DNA from: Pseudomonadota bacterium
GTDB lineage: Bacteria; Pseudomonadota; Alphaproteobacteria; Dongiales; Dongiaceae
NCBI GenBank assembly: GCA_021792365.1
Contig: JAJYUT010000002.1
Span: 702,313 to 766,312, forward strand
Length of the DNA stretch: 64,000 nt
Direction: 5' to 3'
Shown: positions 26,306 through 34,678 of the stretch, piece by piece
Numbering within the stretch: the first letter of the stretch is position 1
Layout: every line of letters begins with the position of its first letter
Position numbers and translations under genes: made by a program
Notes under the pieces: generated by a model
Database searches by the model: none
What the model saw: the letters and a program-made list of their open reading frames with translations, nothing else
What the model was told of the DNA's origin: nothing

Positions 26306-27405
26306 CGCGCGGCTTCAAGCGCCTGAGGCAGCATCTCCTCGAACACGTCGAGATCGGCCTCGGTGCCCGCGCTGACGCGGATGCAGCGGTCCAGTGGCGC
26401 GACGCCGGGCATGCGGACGAAAACATCGCGCTCGATCAGCGCCGCCAGGACGCGCCGGGCATAAGCGCCGTCGCGACCGCAATCCATCGTGACGAAGTTG
26501 GTGGCGGAGGGCAGCGGCGCGAGGCCATTGGCGCGGGCGATCGCGGCGATGCGGTCGCGTGCGGCGGTTACCTGATCCAGCACCCATTGCAGATGGATTT
26601 CGTCCTCGAGTGCGGCCAGCGCGCCGATCTGGGCGATGCGGTTGACGCCGAAATGGTTGCGGATCTTGTCGAAACTCCTGATCACCCTCTCTTCGCCAAT
26701 CGCATAGCCGATGCGTGCACCGGCCATGCCATAGGCCTTGGAAAAGGTGCGGAAGCGGATGACCTGCGGGTTCGAGACGTCGAGCGGCGGCATGGTGCCG
26801 GCCGGCGCGAACTCGCAATAGGCTTCATCCAGGCAGAGCAGGCAGTCCGCGGGCAGCCGCGCGATCATGCCCTGCACGGTCGCGCTGTCCCACCACGAAC
26901 CCATCGGATTGTCCGGATTGGCGAGGAACAGCAGGCGCGCGTTCTCCTGCCTCGCGAGCGCCAGGAGCGATTCCGGGTCCTCCCGGTCGTTCACATAAGG
27001 CGCCGTGACCAGCCGTCCACCGAAGCCTGCGACATGGAAGTTGAAGGTCGGATAGGCGCCGAGCGAGGTGCCGACCGTTACACCGGGCTCGACGAACAGG
27101 CGGACAATGTATCCGAACAATCCGTCGATCCCCTCGCCCAGCACGATATTCTCCGGCTTGACGCCGTGCCTCGCGGCGAGCGCCTGCTTCAGATCGTGGT
27201 TCTCCGGGTCGCAGTATTTCCATGTCTCGGCCGCCGCCTGTCTCATGGCGTCGATCGCGCGCGGCGAGGGCCCGAACACGCTTTCATTGGCGCCGATGCG
27301 CGCGCGGAACAGCCGGCCGCGCTTGCGCTCCTGCGTTTCCGGCCCGACGAAGGGGACAGTCGCGGGCAGGCCCTGAACGATGGTGGCATGAGGCGGGAGA
27401 GACAT
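26302..27405 (-). CDS. Histidinol-phosphate aminotransferase-like enzyme
   Basis: 367 residues, fold-type I PLP enzyme of the HisC subgroup. N163 (ANPDNPMG), D193 (CLDEAYCEF) and the PLP lysine K223 in RTFSKAYGMAGARIGY are all in place. HisC-like enzymes act on histidinol phosphate, aromatic amino acids or other amino donors. With no his genes nearby and a polyamine-type transporter convergent with it, a catabolic amino-group transfer is more likely. It is divergent from the SDR gene. Confidence 0.87.
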   Translation of the reverse strand: MSLPPHATIVQGLPATVPFVGPETQERKRGRLFRARIGANESVFGPSPRAIDAMRQAAAETWKYCDPENHDLKQALAARHGVKPENIVLGEGIDGLFGYIVRLFVEPGVTVGTSLGAYPTFNFHVAGFGGRLVTAPYVNDREDPESLLALARQENARLLFLANPDNPMGSWWDSATVQGMIARLPADCLLCLDEAYCEFAPAGTMPPLDVSNPQVIRFRTFSKAYGMAGARIGYAIGEERVIRSFDKIRNHFGVNRIAQIGALAALEDEIHLQWVLDQVTAARDRIAAIARANGLAPLPSATNFVTMDCGRDGAYARRVLAALIERDVFVRMPGVAPLDRCIRVSAGTEADLDVFEEMLPQALEAAR

Positions 27406-27533
27406 GATCCGAGTCCTGATCCTGAATAGCTCGATTCATCATCGCGCGGGCGCCGCCGTCAACGGACATGCGCTTGCCGGATGTCCGCTGCGATGCTAGC
27501 CGTGACGGCGGGCAATGCAGAGAGGGATGGAGT

Positions 27534-28280
27534 ATGGCCAGAACGATTCTGGTGACCGGCGGGTCGCGCGGCATCGGCGCGGCGGTGTGCAGGCTGGCGG
27601 CGCGCGACGGCTATGACGTGGCGTTCAGCTATGCCGGCCGCGCGGATGCCGCCAAGGCGGTCGTTGCGGAGATCCAGGGCTTCGGCCGCAAGGCTTTCGC
27701 CATCCAGTCGGATATCGGCGACCCCGCGCAGGTCGTCTCGCTGTTCGATCAGGCGGCGCGGGAGATCGGCTATATCGAGGCTTTCGTCAGCAATGCCGGC
27801 ATCATCCACCCGGCCTCGCCCCTTGCCGATATGCCGGTCGAGGAGATCAAGCGCATCGTCGATGTCGACCTGACGGCGCATCTCGTCTGCCTGCGGGAGG
27901 CGGTGCGGCGCATGGCCAGATCACGCGGTGGCAAGGGCGGCGCGATCGTTACCATGTCCTCCATGGCCTCGACGCTCGCCGGCGTCGGCGGCTTCGTCGC
28001 CTATGCCGCGGCCAAGGGCGGCATCGACGTGCTGACCACGGGCCTTGGCAGGGAGGTGGCGGGCGACGGCATCCGCGTGAACGGCCTTCGCCCCGGCCTC
28101 ATCGACACCGAGATGCAGGACGATACCGGTGTCGAGAACCGCATCGCGAAGCTGGCGCCCGCCATCCCCATGGGCCGCGGCGGCACCGTTGACGAAGTGG
28201 CCGAAGCGGTGCTGTGGCTTCTCTCCGACAAGGCGAGCTATGTCACCGGGATCTTGTTCAACGTGTCGGGCGGGCGCTAG
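27534..28280 (+). CDS. SDR-family NAD(P)-dependent oxidoreductase
   Basis: A classical short-chain dehydrogenase of 248 residues. The coenzyme loop TGGSRGIG is at residues 8-15, NAG at 87-89, a catalytic Ser in MSSMAS (about 142-143), and the Y157-x3-K161 pair in YAAAK. The basic residue pattern after strand 2 (YAGRADAAK) suggests NADP use. The substrate is unknown. The ATG at 27534 follows an AGAGGGATGG site. The membrane protein gene starts six bases after its stop. Confidence 0.92.
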   Translation: MARTILVTGGSRGIGAAVCRLAARDGYDVAFSYAGRADAAKAVVAEIQGFGRKAFAIQSDIGDPAQVVSLFDQAAREIGYIEAFVSNAGIIHPASPLADMPVEEIKRIVDVDLTAHLVCLREAVRRMARSRGGKGGAIVTMSSMASTLAGVGGFVAYAAAKGGIDVLTTGLGREVAGDGIRVNGLRPGLIDTEMQDDTGVENRIAKLAPAIPMGRGGTVDEVAEAVLWLLSDKASYVTGILFNVSGGR

Positions 28281-28286
28281 CCGTCG

Positions 28287-29720
28287 ATGAAGATCGCGGT
28301 GGGGGAAAGGGCAATCATCCGCGCCGTTTGCGTGCTTTCCTTGATCGCTGTGTCGGCGCACCCAGCCCTCGCCCACACGACGGAGCGCGCCTTCATCCTG
28401 CTGCTGCCGACCGGCTACTATCTTCTCGGCGGCGCGCTGGCGGTCGCGGCGTCATTCCTGATCCTGCTCGCCGTGCCCGCAGCGCCGCTCAAGCGCGCGG
28501 CAGGTGCGCGGCTGGTGTTGGCGCAACTCCGCGTGCCGGATGAAACCTGGGTCAGCCTGGCCGCTTTCGCCGTGCTCCTGGCGCTGGTCCTGGCCGGCTA
28601 TCTGGGCAGCCGCGATCCGCTGGCCAATCCGCTGCCGCTCGCGGTGTGGACCGTCTGGTGGATCGGCCTCACGATCACCCATGCCGTCTTCGGGAATCTC
28701 TGGCGCTCTCTCAATCCCTGGGTCGGCCCGTTCCGGCTGCTGCGCGCCCTCGCCGGATCGCCGAAGGCACCTCTGTCCTATCGCCTGGGCTACTGGCCGG
28801 CACTGGCGGGCCTGCTCGCCTTCGCATGGTTCGAGCTGGTCTCTCTGGCGCCCGACGACCCCGCCATCCTGGCCCGCGCAATCATCCTCTACAGCATCGT
28901 CACCTGGATCGGCATGGCGCTGTTCGGCGAGGAAGCATGGCTGTCGCGCGCCGAAGCATTCTCGGTGTTCTTCGCCTTGATCGCGCGCGTCGCGCCGCTG
29001 CGATCCGAGCCTGCGGCGAACGGGAACGGGCGGCGGCGTTTTGAACTCGTCGTGCCGGGCCGCGCGCTTGCCGACCTGCCGCCTCTGCCGCCGAGCGGGA
29101 CGCTGTTCGTGCTGCTGACCCTCGCGACCGTGTCGTTCGACGGACTCAACAAGACTTTCTGGTGGCTGGGGGTCAATGGCATCAACCCGCTCGAATTCCC
29201 GGGGCGCAGCGCCGTCACGGCCGTCAACAGCCTCGGCCTCGTCGCCATCTGGCTTGCCCTCAGCGCGGCCTTCCTGGGCAGCATCGGGATCGGCCGCGCG
29301 CTGGCGGGCGAGCGCGCGCCGTTCTGGCGGACGGCGGGCGCCATTGCCGCCTCCATCCTGCCGATCTCCATCGGCTACCAGTTCGCACATTACCTGACCG
29401 CCTTCCTGGTGAACGGGCAGTATGCGTCGATCGCGCTGACCGATCCCTTCGCGCTCGGCTGGTTCGCCTCCGACGACCGGATGCACCGCGTCACGACCTC
29501 GTTCCTGACCCATCATGCCGGCGTGACGATGATCTGGAACCTGCAGGCCGCCGGCATCGTGGTCGGCCATGTCGTCGCGGTGCTGGTCGCCCATCTCATC
29601 ACGCTACGGAAAGAGGCGGATCGCCGCTCCGTGCTGCTTGCTCAGGCGCCGCTGGCGGTCCTGATGGTGGCCTACACCTTGTTCGGCCTCTGGCTGCTCT
29701 CGACGCCGGCAGCCGGTTGA
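28287..29720 (+). CDS. Polytopic membrane protein of unknown function
   Basis: 477 residues with a cleavable-looking leader (to about residue 29, ALA-HTTERAF) and roughly ten membrane helices. Conserved-looking segments are LLPTGYYLLGG, GNLWRSLNPWVGP, FDGLNKTFWW and SIGYQFAHYLTAFLVNGQY. His and Trp residues sit at helix ends, hinting at a metal or cofactor site. I do not recognise a characterised family; similar proteins are sometimes labelled fenitrothion hydrolase in databases, which I cannot verify here. It follows the SDR gene by six bases and is probably co-transcribed. Confidence 0.6.
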   Translation: MKIAVGERAIIRAVCVLSLIAVSAHPALAHTTERAFILLLPTGYYLLGGALAVAASFLILLAVPAAPLKRAAGARLVLAQLRVPDETWVSLAAFAVLLALVLAGYLGSRDPLANPLPLAVWTVWWIGLTITHAVFGNLWRSLNPWVGPFRLLRALAGSPKAPLSYRLGYWPALAGLLAFAWFELVSLAPDDPAILARAIILYSIVTWIGMALFGEEAWLSRAEAFSVFFALIARVAPLRSEPAANGNGRRRFELVVPGRALADLPPLPPSGTLFVLLTLATVSFDGLNKTFWWLGVNGINPLEFPGRSAVTAVNSLGLVAIWLALSAAFLGSIGIGRALAGERAPFWRTAGAIAASILPISIGYQFAHYLTAFLVNGQYASIALTDPFALGWFASDDRMHRVTTSFLTHHAGVTMIWNLQAAGIVVGHVVAVLVAHLITLRKEADRRSVLLAQAPLAVLMVAYTLFGLWLLSTPAAG

Positions 29721-29723
29721 GTT

Positions 29724-29756
29724 TTGGCCGCCCCGTGATAAAGTTTGTATACGAAC
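29724..29756 (+). promoter_or_regulatory. Promoter with overlapping palindrome upstream of the Liv-type operon
   Basis: TTGGCC at 29724-29729, a 17-base spacer and GTATAC at 29747-29752 could be -35 and -10 elements. The -10 lies inside GTTTGTATACGAAC (29743-29756), an inverted repeat with six of seven pairs. A repressor there would block transcription. GntR/FCD regulators use similar TTGTATACAA-like sites. Confidence 0.4.
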
Positions 29757-29827
29757 GATCTAGAAGACGCCGAGCTGGCGCGGCACCGCCCTGAACAGGG
29801 ATCCACTCAGACTGGGGGAGCTTTGCA

Positions 29828-31153
29828 ATGACTCGTTCCAAGACTCCGAAACCGGACAAACGGAATGGCTCGATATCCCGTCGCGCCGCCCTGAAGGGCC
29901 TCGGCGCCGTCGCGGGCGGCACGGCGGCCTTGGGCCTTGCGCCCGGCTTCGTGCGCTACATCCAGGTCAGCGCCGCCGAACCCATCAAGATCGGTTTCCA
30001 GGCGCATCGCACCGGCATCGGCGCCGCCTATGGCCGCTGGTACGAGCGCACGACCAATGCGGCGGTGAAGCTGATCAACGAGGCGGGCGGCATAGCCGGC
30101 CGCCCGATCGAGCTGATCACGGAGGATGACGGCACCGATCCCAAGCGCGGCGCGGAGGTGGTCGAGAAGTTCGCCTCCCAGCACCAGGTCGACATCACTT
30201 TCGGCACATTGTTCTCGCATGTGGTGATGGGATCGGCGCCGCGCGCGGGCGAGCTGAAGATGCCCTATTACGTGGTGAGCGAGGGGCACCATGTCGCCTC
30301 CGGCGCCCTGAACCGGTACACCTTCCAGCCGGGCATCACCGACGTGAAGGCGCAGGTCAGCTCCATGGCGCCGTGGGTCGCGAAAAATCTGGGCAAGAAG
30401 GTCACCATGATCTTCCCCGATTATGCTTTCGGCTACGACCATCGCGACTATTTCAGTGCCGCGATCGAGAAGCAGGGCGGCGAGGTCGTGAAGCTTCTGC
30501 CGATCCCGGCGACCGAGACCTCCTACACCAAATATTTCCCGCAAATTCCGAGCGATACCGAGGTGCTCTACCACGTCATGGTAGGACCGGGCGTGCTCAC
30601 CTTCGTCAAGGAGATGGGCGAGTTCTACGGCTCCAACCGGCCGCAGATCTTCGGCTTCATCGACTCGCTGGAGGCGGTCGATATGGCGAGCCCGGGCCTC
30701 GAGTTCCTCGACGGCACCTATTTCTGGGAAGCCTATCCGCGCTATGCCCAAGCCAACCAGAGCGGGGCGGACAAGTTCTATCGCGCCGCGGTCGGGGTCG
30801 ATGCCAATGGCGCGAGCCTGGAGGATGCCAAGGACGTCTCCACCTATTCCCACATGTTCGGCTGCTGGGAGACGCTCTACATCATCAAGGAAGCGGTCGA
30901 GGCCAGCGGCTATCAATCCGCGACCGACGCCGACAAGAAGAAGCTGATCGAGGCCACGGAAGCCATGAGCGGCTGGAAGGAAGGCAACGAGCACCCGCAG
31001 GGCGACAAGACCTTCTCCGGCCAGCTCCACCAATGCTTCGGCCACCAGTTCATTTCCAAGGTAGCCGGCGGCAAGCTCGAGGTCGTGCACCGGACCGAGA
31101 TCGCCGACGGCACCTACGAGCCGGAAACCGACTACACGAAGATGGCGCTGTAA
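29828..31153 (+). CDS. ABC transporter binding protein, branched-chain amino acid (LivJ) type
   Basis: A 441-residue periplasmic protein. A long leader with SISRRAALKGLGAVAGG looks like a twin-arginine signal and ends near residue 45. The mature protein begins PIKIGFQAHRTG and has INEAGGIAGRPIELITEDDGTDP, the opening of type I receptor-like binding proteins. It should bind an amino acid, amide or peptide-like solute. A repeat element separates it by 240 bases from the permease genes. The NylB-like hydrolase and cyclotransferase at the end of the operon hint at an amide ligand. Confidence 0.9.
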   Translation: MTRSKTPKPDKRNGSISRRAALKGLGAVAGGTAALGLAPGFVRYIQVSAAEPIKIGFQAHRTGIGAAYGRWYERTTNAAVKLINEAGGIAGRPIELITEDDGTDPKRGAEVVEKFASQHQVDITFGTLFSHVVMGSAPRAGELKMPYYVVSEGHHVASGALNRYTFQPGITDVKAQVSSMAPWVAKNLGKKVTMIFPDYAFGYDHRDYFSAAIEKQGGEVVKLLPIPATETSYTKYFPQIPSDTEVLYHVMVGPGVLTFVKEMGEFYGSNRPQIFGFIDSLEAVDMASPGLEFLDGTYFWEAYPRYAQANQSGADKFYRAAVGVDANGASLEDAKDVSTYSHMFGCWETLYIIKEAVEASGYQSATDADKKKLIEATEAMSGWKEGNEHPQGDKTFSGQLHQCFGHQFISKVAGGKLEVVHRTEIADGTYEPETDYTKMAL

Positions 31154-31179
31154 GAGCCACATGCCCCCGCAACGTGAAT

Positions 31180-31356
31180 CCCCTTCCCCCCTTGCGGGGG
31201 AAGGATGCGGAGGCTTAGCGAGCAAAGCGAGCTTAGCCGGAGTTGGATGGGGGATGGCGCGCCCCGAGGCGCGCGCGCGCCCAAGAGCGCAAGTCTTCAG
31301 GACCGCAGCGCTGCATCACCCCTTATCCCGGCCTTCCCGCGCAAGGGGGAAAGGGG
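31180..31356. repeat. Pair of inverted GC-rich repeat units in the binding-protein/permease gap
   Basis: Two 25-base units, 31180-31204 and 31332-31356, are inverted copies of each other matching at about 23 of 25 positions, and each is itself a hairpin around TTGCG/CGCAA. Between them lie shorter palindromic stretches (AGCGAGCAAAGCGAGCTTAGC; GGCGCGCGCGCGCC-like). This is the look of the small intergenic palindromic repeats common in alphaproteobacterial genomes. The permease start at 31394 lies 38 bases downstream. Confidence 0.65.
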
Positions 31357-31393
31357 ATCGTGCGCTGGGGGGACGGACTTCAGCTGTCCCCTC

Positions 31394-32275
31394 ATGAGCC
31401 TCGGCCCTCATCTCCTCCTTGCCCTCATGGAAGGCACAGTCGCGGCGTTCGTGCTGGCGCTGACGGCGTTGGGGCTGGCGCTGGTGTTCGGCGTCATGCG
31501 CATCGTGAACGTGGCGCATGGCGAGTTCTTCATGCTGGGCGCGGTGTTCGCCTGGACCTTTGCGCATCTGGTTGGCAACCCCGCGCTCGGGTTCCTGGTG
31601 GCAATCGTCGCGAGCCCGATCCTGGTGGGCGGAGCGGCCCTGGTGATCGACCGCGCAATCCTGCGGCGTTTCAACTACCAGCCCGAGGCGACCATCGTCG
31701 CGACCATCGGTCTCCTCTACATCATTCAGCAATTGGCTCTTGAGTTCTATGGGCCGGATGCGCGCTCGGTCGAGGCGCCGATCAATTTCCGCCTGCAGCT
31801 GCCCTGGTTCGGCTATTCCGGCTACAAGCTGGTGGTCGCCGGCATTTCGGCGCTGCTCCTGCTTGCGACCTGGTACGGCATCACCAGGACGAAGCTCGGC
31901 CTCGTCATGCGCGCGACGCAGTTCGACAGCGAGACGGCGCAGGCTTTCGGCATTCCCGTCGACCGCGTCTACGCCGCCGTATTCGCGCTCGGCGCCATGC
32001 TGGCCGCGATCGCCGGCGTCCTCATCGTCCCGATCAAGCAGGCCTATTACATGATGGGCCTCGAGCCGCTGCTGCTGTCCTTCATCGTCGTCATCATCGG
32101 CGGGCTGGGCAGCCTGCGCGGGGCGATCATCGCGGCCTTCGTGATCGGCATCAGCGACGGGGTGATCTCGGTTTTCTTCTCGCCCAACCTCTCGAAGATT
32201 CTGGCGACGCTGCTGGTGGCGCTGGTGCTGGTCTTCCGGCCGGAAGGCCTGTTCGGCGGCAAGGCGGCGCGGTGA
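31394..32275 (+). CDS. ABC transporter permease, LivH type
   Basis: 293 residues, about eight membrane helices. LivH hallmarks are ALTALGLALVFGVMRIVNVAHGEFFMLGA near the N-terminus and IIGGLGSLRGAIIAAFVIG near the C-terminus. Together with LivM it forms the membrane channel. The open frame runs 63 codons upstream through the repeat element; the ATG at 31394, just before the first hydrophobic segment, is the sensible start. Its stop overlaps the LivM start by one base. Confidence 0.92.
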   Translation: MSLGPHLLLALMEGTVAAFVLALTALGLALVFGVMRIVNVAHGEFFMLGAVFAWTFAHLVGNPALGFLVAIVASPILVGGAALVIDRAILRRFNYQPEATIVATIGLLYIIQQLALEFYGPDARSVEAPINFRLQLPWFGYSGYKLVVAGISALLLLATWYGITRTKLGLVMRATQFDSETAQAFGIPVDRVYAAVFALGAMLAAIAGVLIVPIKQAYYMMGLEPLLLSFIVVIIGGLGSLRGAIIAAFVIGISDGVISVFFSPNLSKILATLLVALVLVFRPEGLFGGKAAR

Positions 32276-33216
32276 TGGAGCGGAACCGTTCGCTTGCGCT
32301 CCACGGCGGCGCGCTCCTCATCCTGTTCCTGCTGCAGTTCGTGCTGCCGCCTTATCACTACACCAACTTCACCAGGATCATGGTGCTGGCGGTCTATGGC
32401 ATCGGCTACAACATCCTGATCGGCTATACCGGCCTGCTCAGCCTCGGCCATGCCATGTTCCTCGCTTCCGGCATGTACGCCGCGGGCCTGGCCGTGCACT
32501 ACATCGGTGTCGATCCGGTCAGCGCCTTCGTGCTCGGCAGCGTCGCCGCACTCGCCTTTGCGACGGCGGTCGGTCTGGTCGCGCTCCGCACCACGGGCGT
32601 CTCCTTCATGATCGTGACCATGATGTTCTCGCAGGCCTGCTATCTGCTCATCCTCTATTTCAACGAGGTGACGCGCGGCGACGAAGGCATCGCGATCAGC
32701 GAAGCCGCGCGGCAGATCGCCGGATTCAGCCTCACCAATCCGATTCTGCGCTACAACCTGGCGCTGGCCTTGTTCGCCGGCGCGCTTATCCTGTGCTACG
32801 CCCTGATCCGTTCGCGGGTGGGTCGCGTCCTTATCGCGATCCGCGAGAACGAGGAGCGGGTGAAGATGCTGGGCTATCACACCTTCCGGTACAAGCTGCT
32901 GGCGCTCGCCCTTTCCGGCCTGCTTTCCGGCGCCGCGGGGGCATCCTACGCCCTCATGTTCGGCTATGTCGGTGCGACCTTTGCCGCGATCGAATACTCG
33001 ATCTTCGCCCTGCTCTGGGTTCTGCTCGGCGGCGCCGGAACCGTCCTCGGCCCGATCATCGGGGCGCTGCTGATGTTCTACCTGGTCGAATGGACCAGCG
33101 ACGTGACGGAGAGCTATCGCATCGTGGTTGGCGCGGCCCTCGTGCTGCTGACCCTGTTCTTCCCCAAGGGCATCCTCGGCACCCTGCGCGAGAAGCGGCT
33201 GCGATGGCTGCCGTGA
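32275..33216 (+). CDS. ABC transporter permease, LivM type
   Basis: 313 residues, about nine membrane helices. NILIGYTGLLSLGHAMFLASGMYAAG is the LivM core motif, and IRENEERVKMLGYHTFRYKLLALALS is the cytoplasmic coupling loop. The ATG at 32275 shares a base with the LivH stop (TGATG); a GTG three bases upstream is also in frame. The LivG start lies 13 bases inside its 3' end. Confidence 0.93.
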   Translation: MERNRSLALHGGALLILFLLQFVLPPYHYTNFTRIMVLAVYGIGYNILIGYTGLLSLGHAMFLASGMYAAGLAVHYIGVDPVSAFVLGSVAALAFATAVGLVALRTTGVSFMIVTMMFSQACYLLILYFNEVTRGDEGIAISEAARQIAGFSLTNPILRYNLALALFAGALILCYALIRSRVGRVLIAIRENEERVKMLGYHTFRYKLLALALSGLLSGAAGASYALMFGYVGATFAAIEYSIFALLWVLLGGAGTVLGPIIGALLMFYLVEWTSDVTESYRIVVGAALVLLTLFFPKGILGTLREKRLRWLP

Positions 33217-33947
33217 GCTTTCTCGAGACCAAGGCCCTGAGCCGGCGCTTCGGCGGGCTGACCGCCGTCGATGGCGTCGACTTCTCCTTGCGGGCGGGCG
33301 AGATCCGCGCAATCATCGGGCCCAACGGCGCCGGCAAGACGACCCTGGTCAGCATGATCAGCGGCCGCCTGGCGCCGAGCGATGGCGCCATCCGGTTCGA
33401 GGGAACCGATATCACGCGCCTGCCCCCATGGGCCCGCGTGGCGCGCGGCATCGTCTACACGTTCCAGATCACCAGCGTGTTCCGCAATCTCTCCTGCTTC
33501 GAGAACGTGGCGCTGGCGGCCCAGCGCGCGCTCACCCTCGGCAAGGCGCCGTGGCACGCCATCGACCAGGCGGCGCTCGCGTCCTCGGTGACCGGCGCGC
33601 TGGAGCGCGTGCAGCTTCACGAGCGCAGCGACACGCCGGCAGCCAACCTGCCCTACGGCCACCAGCGCCTGCTGGAACTCGCCATGAGCCTGGCGCTGAA
33701 GCCGAAGCTGCTGGTGCTCGACGAGCCGACGCAAGGACTCTCCGAAGCGGAGATCACCCATTTCTGCGAGCTGGTGCGAGAGATCGCGGACGACGCCACC
33801 ATCCTGCTCATCGAGCACAACATGGACGTGGTGATGGAACTGGCCGAGCGCATCACGGTGATGAGCAATGGCGCGATCCTGGCGGAAGGCACGCCGGCGG
33901 AGATCACCGCCGACGCCGCCGTGCAGCAAGCCTATCTGGGGGCATGA
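33204..33947 (+). CDS. ABC transporter ATP-binding protein, LivG type
   Basis: 247 residues. Walker A is GPNGAGKTT, the Q-loop region has YTFQITSVFRNLSCFENVALA, Walker B is LLVLDEPTQGLS and the switch His is in LLIEHNMDVVMEL. The signature segment is LPYGHQRLLELAMSLAL, in which the usual LSYGxQR is replaced by LPYGHQR. It pairs with LivF to drive transport. It overlaps LivM by 13 bases and LivF by four. Confidence 0.93.
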   Translation: MAAVSFLETKALSRRFGGLTAVDGVDFSLRAGEIRAIIGPNGAGKTTLVSMISGRLAPSDGAIRFEGTDITRLPPWARVARGIVYTFQITSVFRNLSCFENVALAAQRALTLGKAPWHAIDQAALASSVTGALERVQLHERSDTPAANLPYGHQRLLELAMSLALKPKLLVLDEPTQGLSEAEITHFCELVREIADDATILLIEHNMDVVMELAERITVMSNGAILAEGTPAEITADAAVQQAYLGA

Positions 33948-34678
33948 TGCTGCGGGTCGAAGGCCTCGATTGCTTCTACGGCAACGTGCAGGTGCTGCGC
34001 GGCTTCGCGCTCGAGCTCAAGGCGGGCGAGATCCTGTGCCTGCTGGGCCGCAATGGCGCCGGCAAGACCACCCTGCTCAAGGCGATCATGGGCCTGGTGC
34101 GGCCGCGTGCCGGTCGCGTCCTGCTCGACGGCGCCGATCTCACCGCCCTGCCCGCGCATGCCGTTCCGAAGCAGGGCATCGGTTATTGCCCGCAGGGGCG
34201 GCGCCTGTTCTCCGATCTTACGGTCGAGGAGAACCTGCAGATCGGCCTGATGGCACGCGACCGCGGCGCGGCAGTTCTGGAGCGCGTACTCGGCCTGTTC
34301 CCAGTGCTGCGCGAACGCATGCGCCAGCGCGCCGGCACCCTGAGCGGCGGCGAGCAGCAGATGCTGGCGACCGCGCGCGCGCTGTGCCTCGAGCCCAAGG
34401 CGCTGCTGCTGGACGAGCCGACCGAGGGCTTGATGCCCAGCGCCATCGCCACGATCCTGAATACGATCAGCCAACTGAAGTCCGAGGGTGTGGCGACCAT
34501 CCTGGTCGAACAGAGAGTCGAGGCGGCGCTGAAGGTCGCGGATCGCATCCTGTTCGTGGAGAACGGCCGCAGTTGCGAGAGCGTGGCGGCAGACATACTG
34601 CGCGACGATCCGCGGCTGCTGCATCACTACGTCGGGGTCGGGCTAAAGCGTGAAAGTATGGGAGTGCGGAAATCTTGA
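33944..34678 (+). CDS. ABC transporter ATP-binding protein, LivF type
   Basis: 244 residues. Walker A is GRNGAGKTT, followed by YCPQGRRLFSDLTVEENL, the signature LSGGEQQMLATARAL and Walker B ALLLDEPTEGLMP. The D-loop and switch region carry ATILVEQRVEAAL, the LivF form of the switch. The start is fixed by ATGATG overlapping the LivG stop. The stop overlaps the TTG start of the hydrolase gene, so transporter and hydrolase are translationally coupled. Confidence 0.93.
   Translation: MMLRVEGLDCFYGNVQVLRGFALELKAGEILCLLGRNGAGKTTLLKAIMGLVRPRAGRVLLDGADLTALPAHAVPKQGIGYCPQGRRLFSDLTVEENLQIGLMARDRGAAVLERVLGLFPVLRERMRQRAGTLSGGEQQMLATARALCLEPKALLLDEPTEGLMPSAIATILNTISQLKSEGVATILVEQRVEAALKVADRILFVENGRSCESVAADILRDDPRLLHHYVGVGLKRESMGVRKS

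Noticed and set aside
26302-27405. Histidine biosynthesis hisC
   Set aside because: No other his genes are nearby and the gene sits beside an ABC transporter, so a biosynthetic role is not supported.
31205-31393. N-terminal extension of LivH through the repeat element
   Set aside because: The translated part is non-protein-like and derives from the palindromic repeat. The membrane protein begins at 31394.
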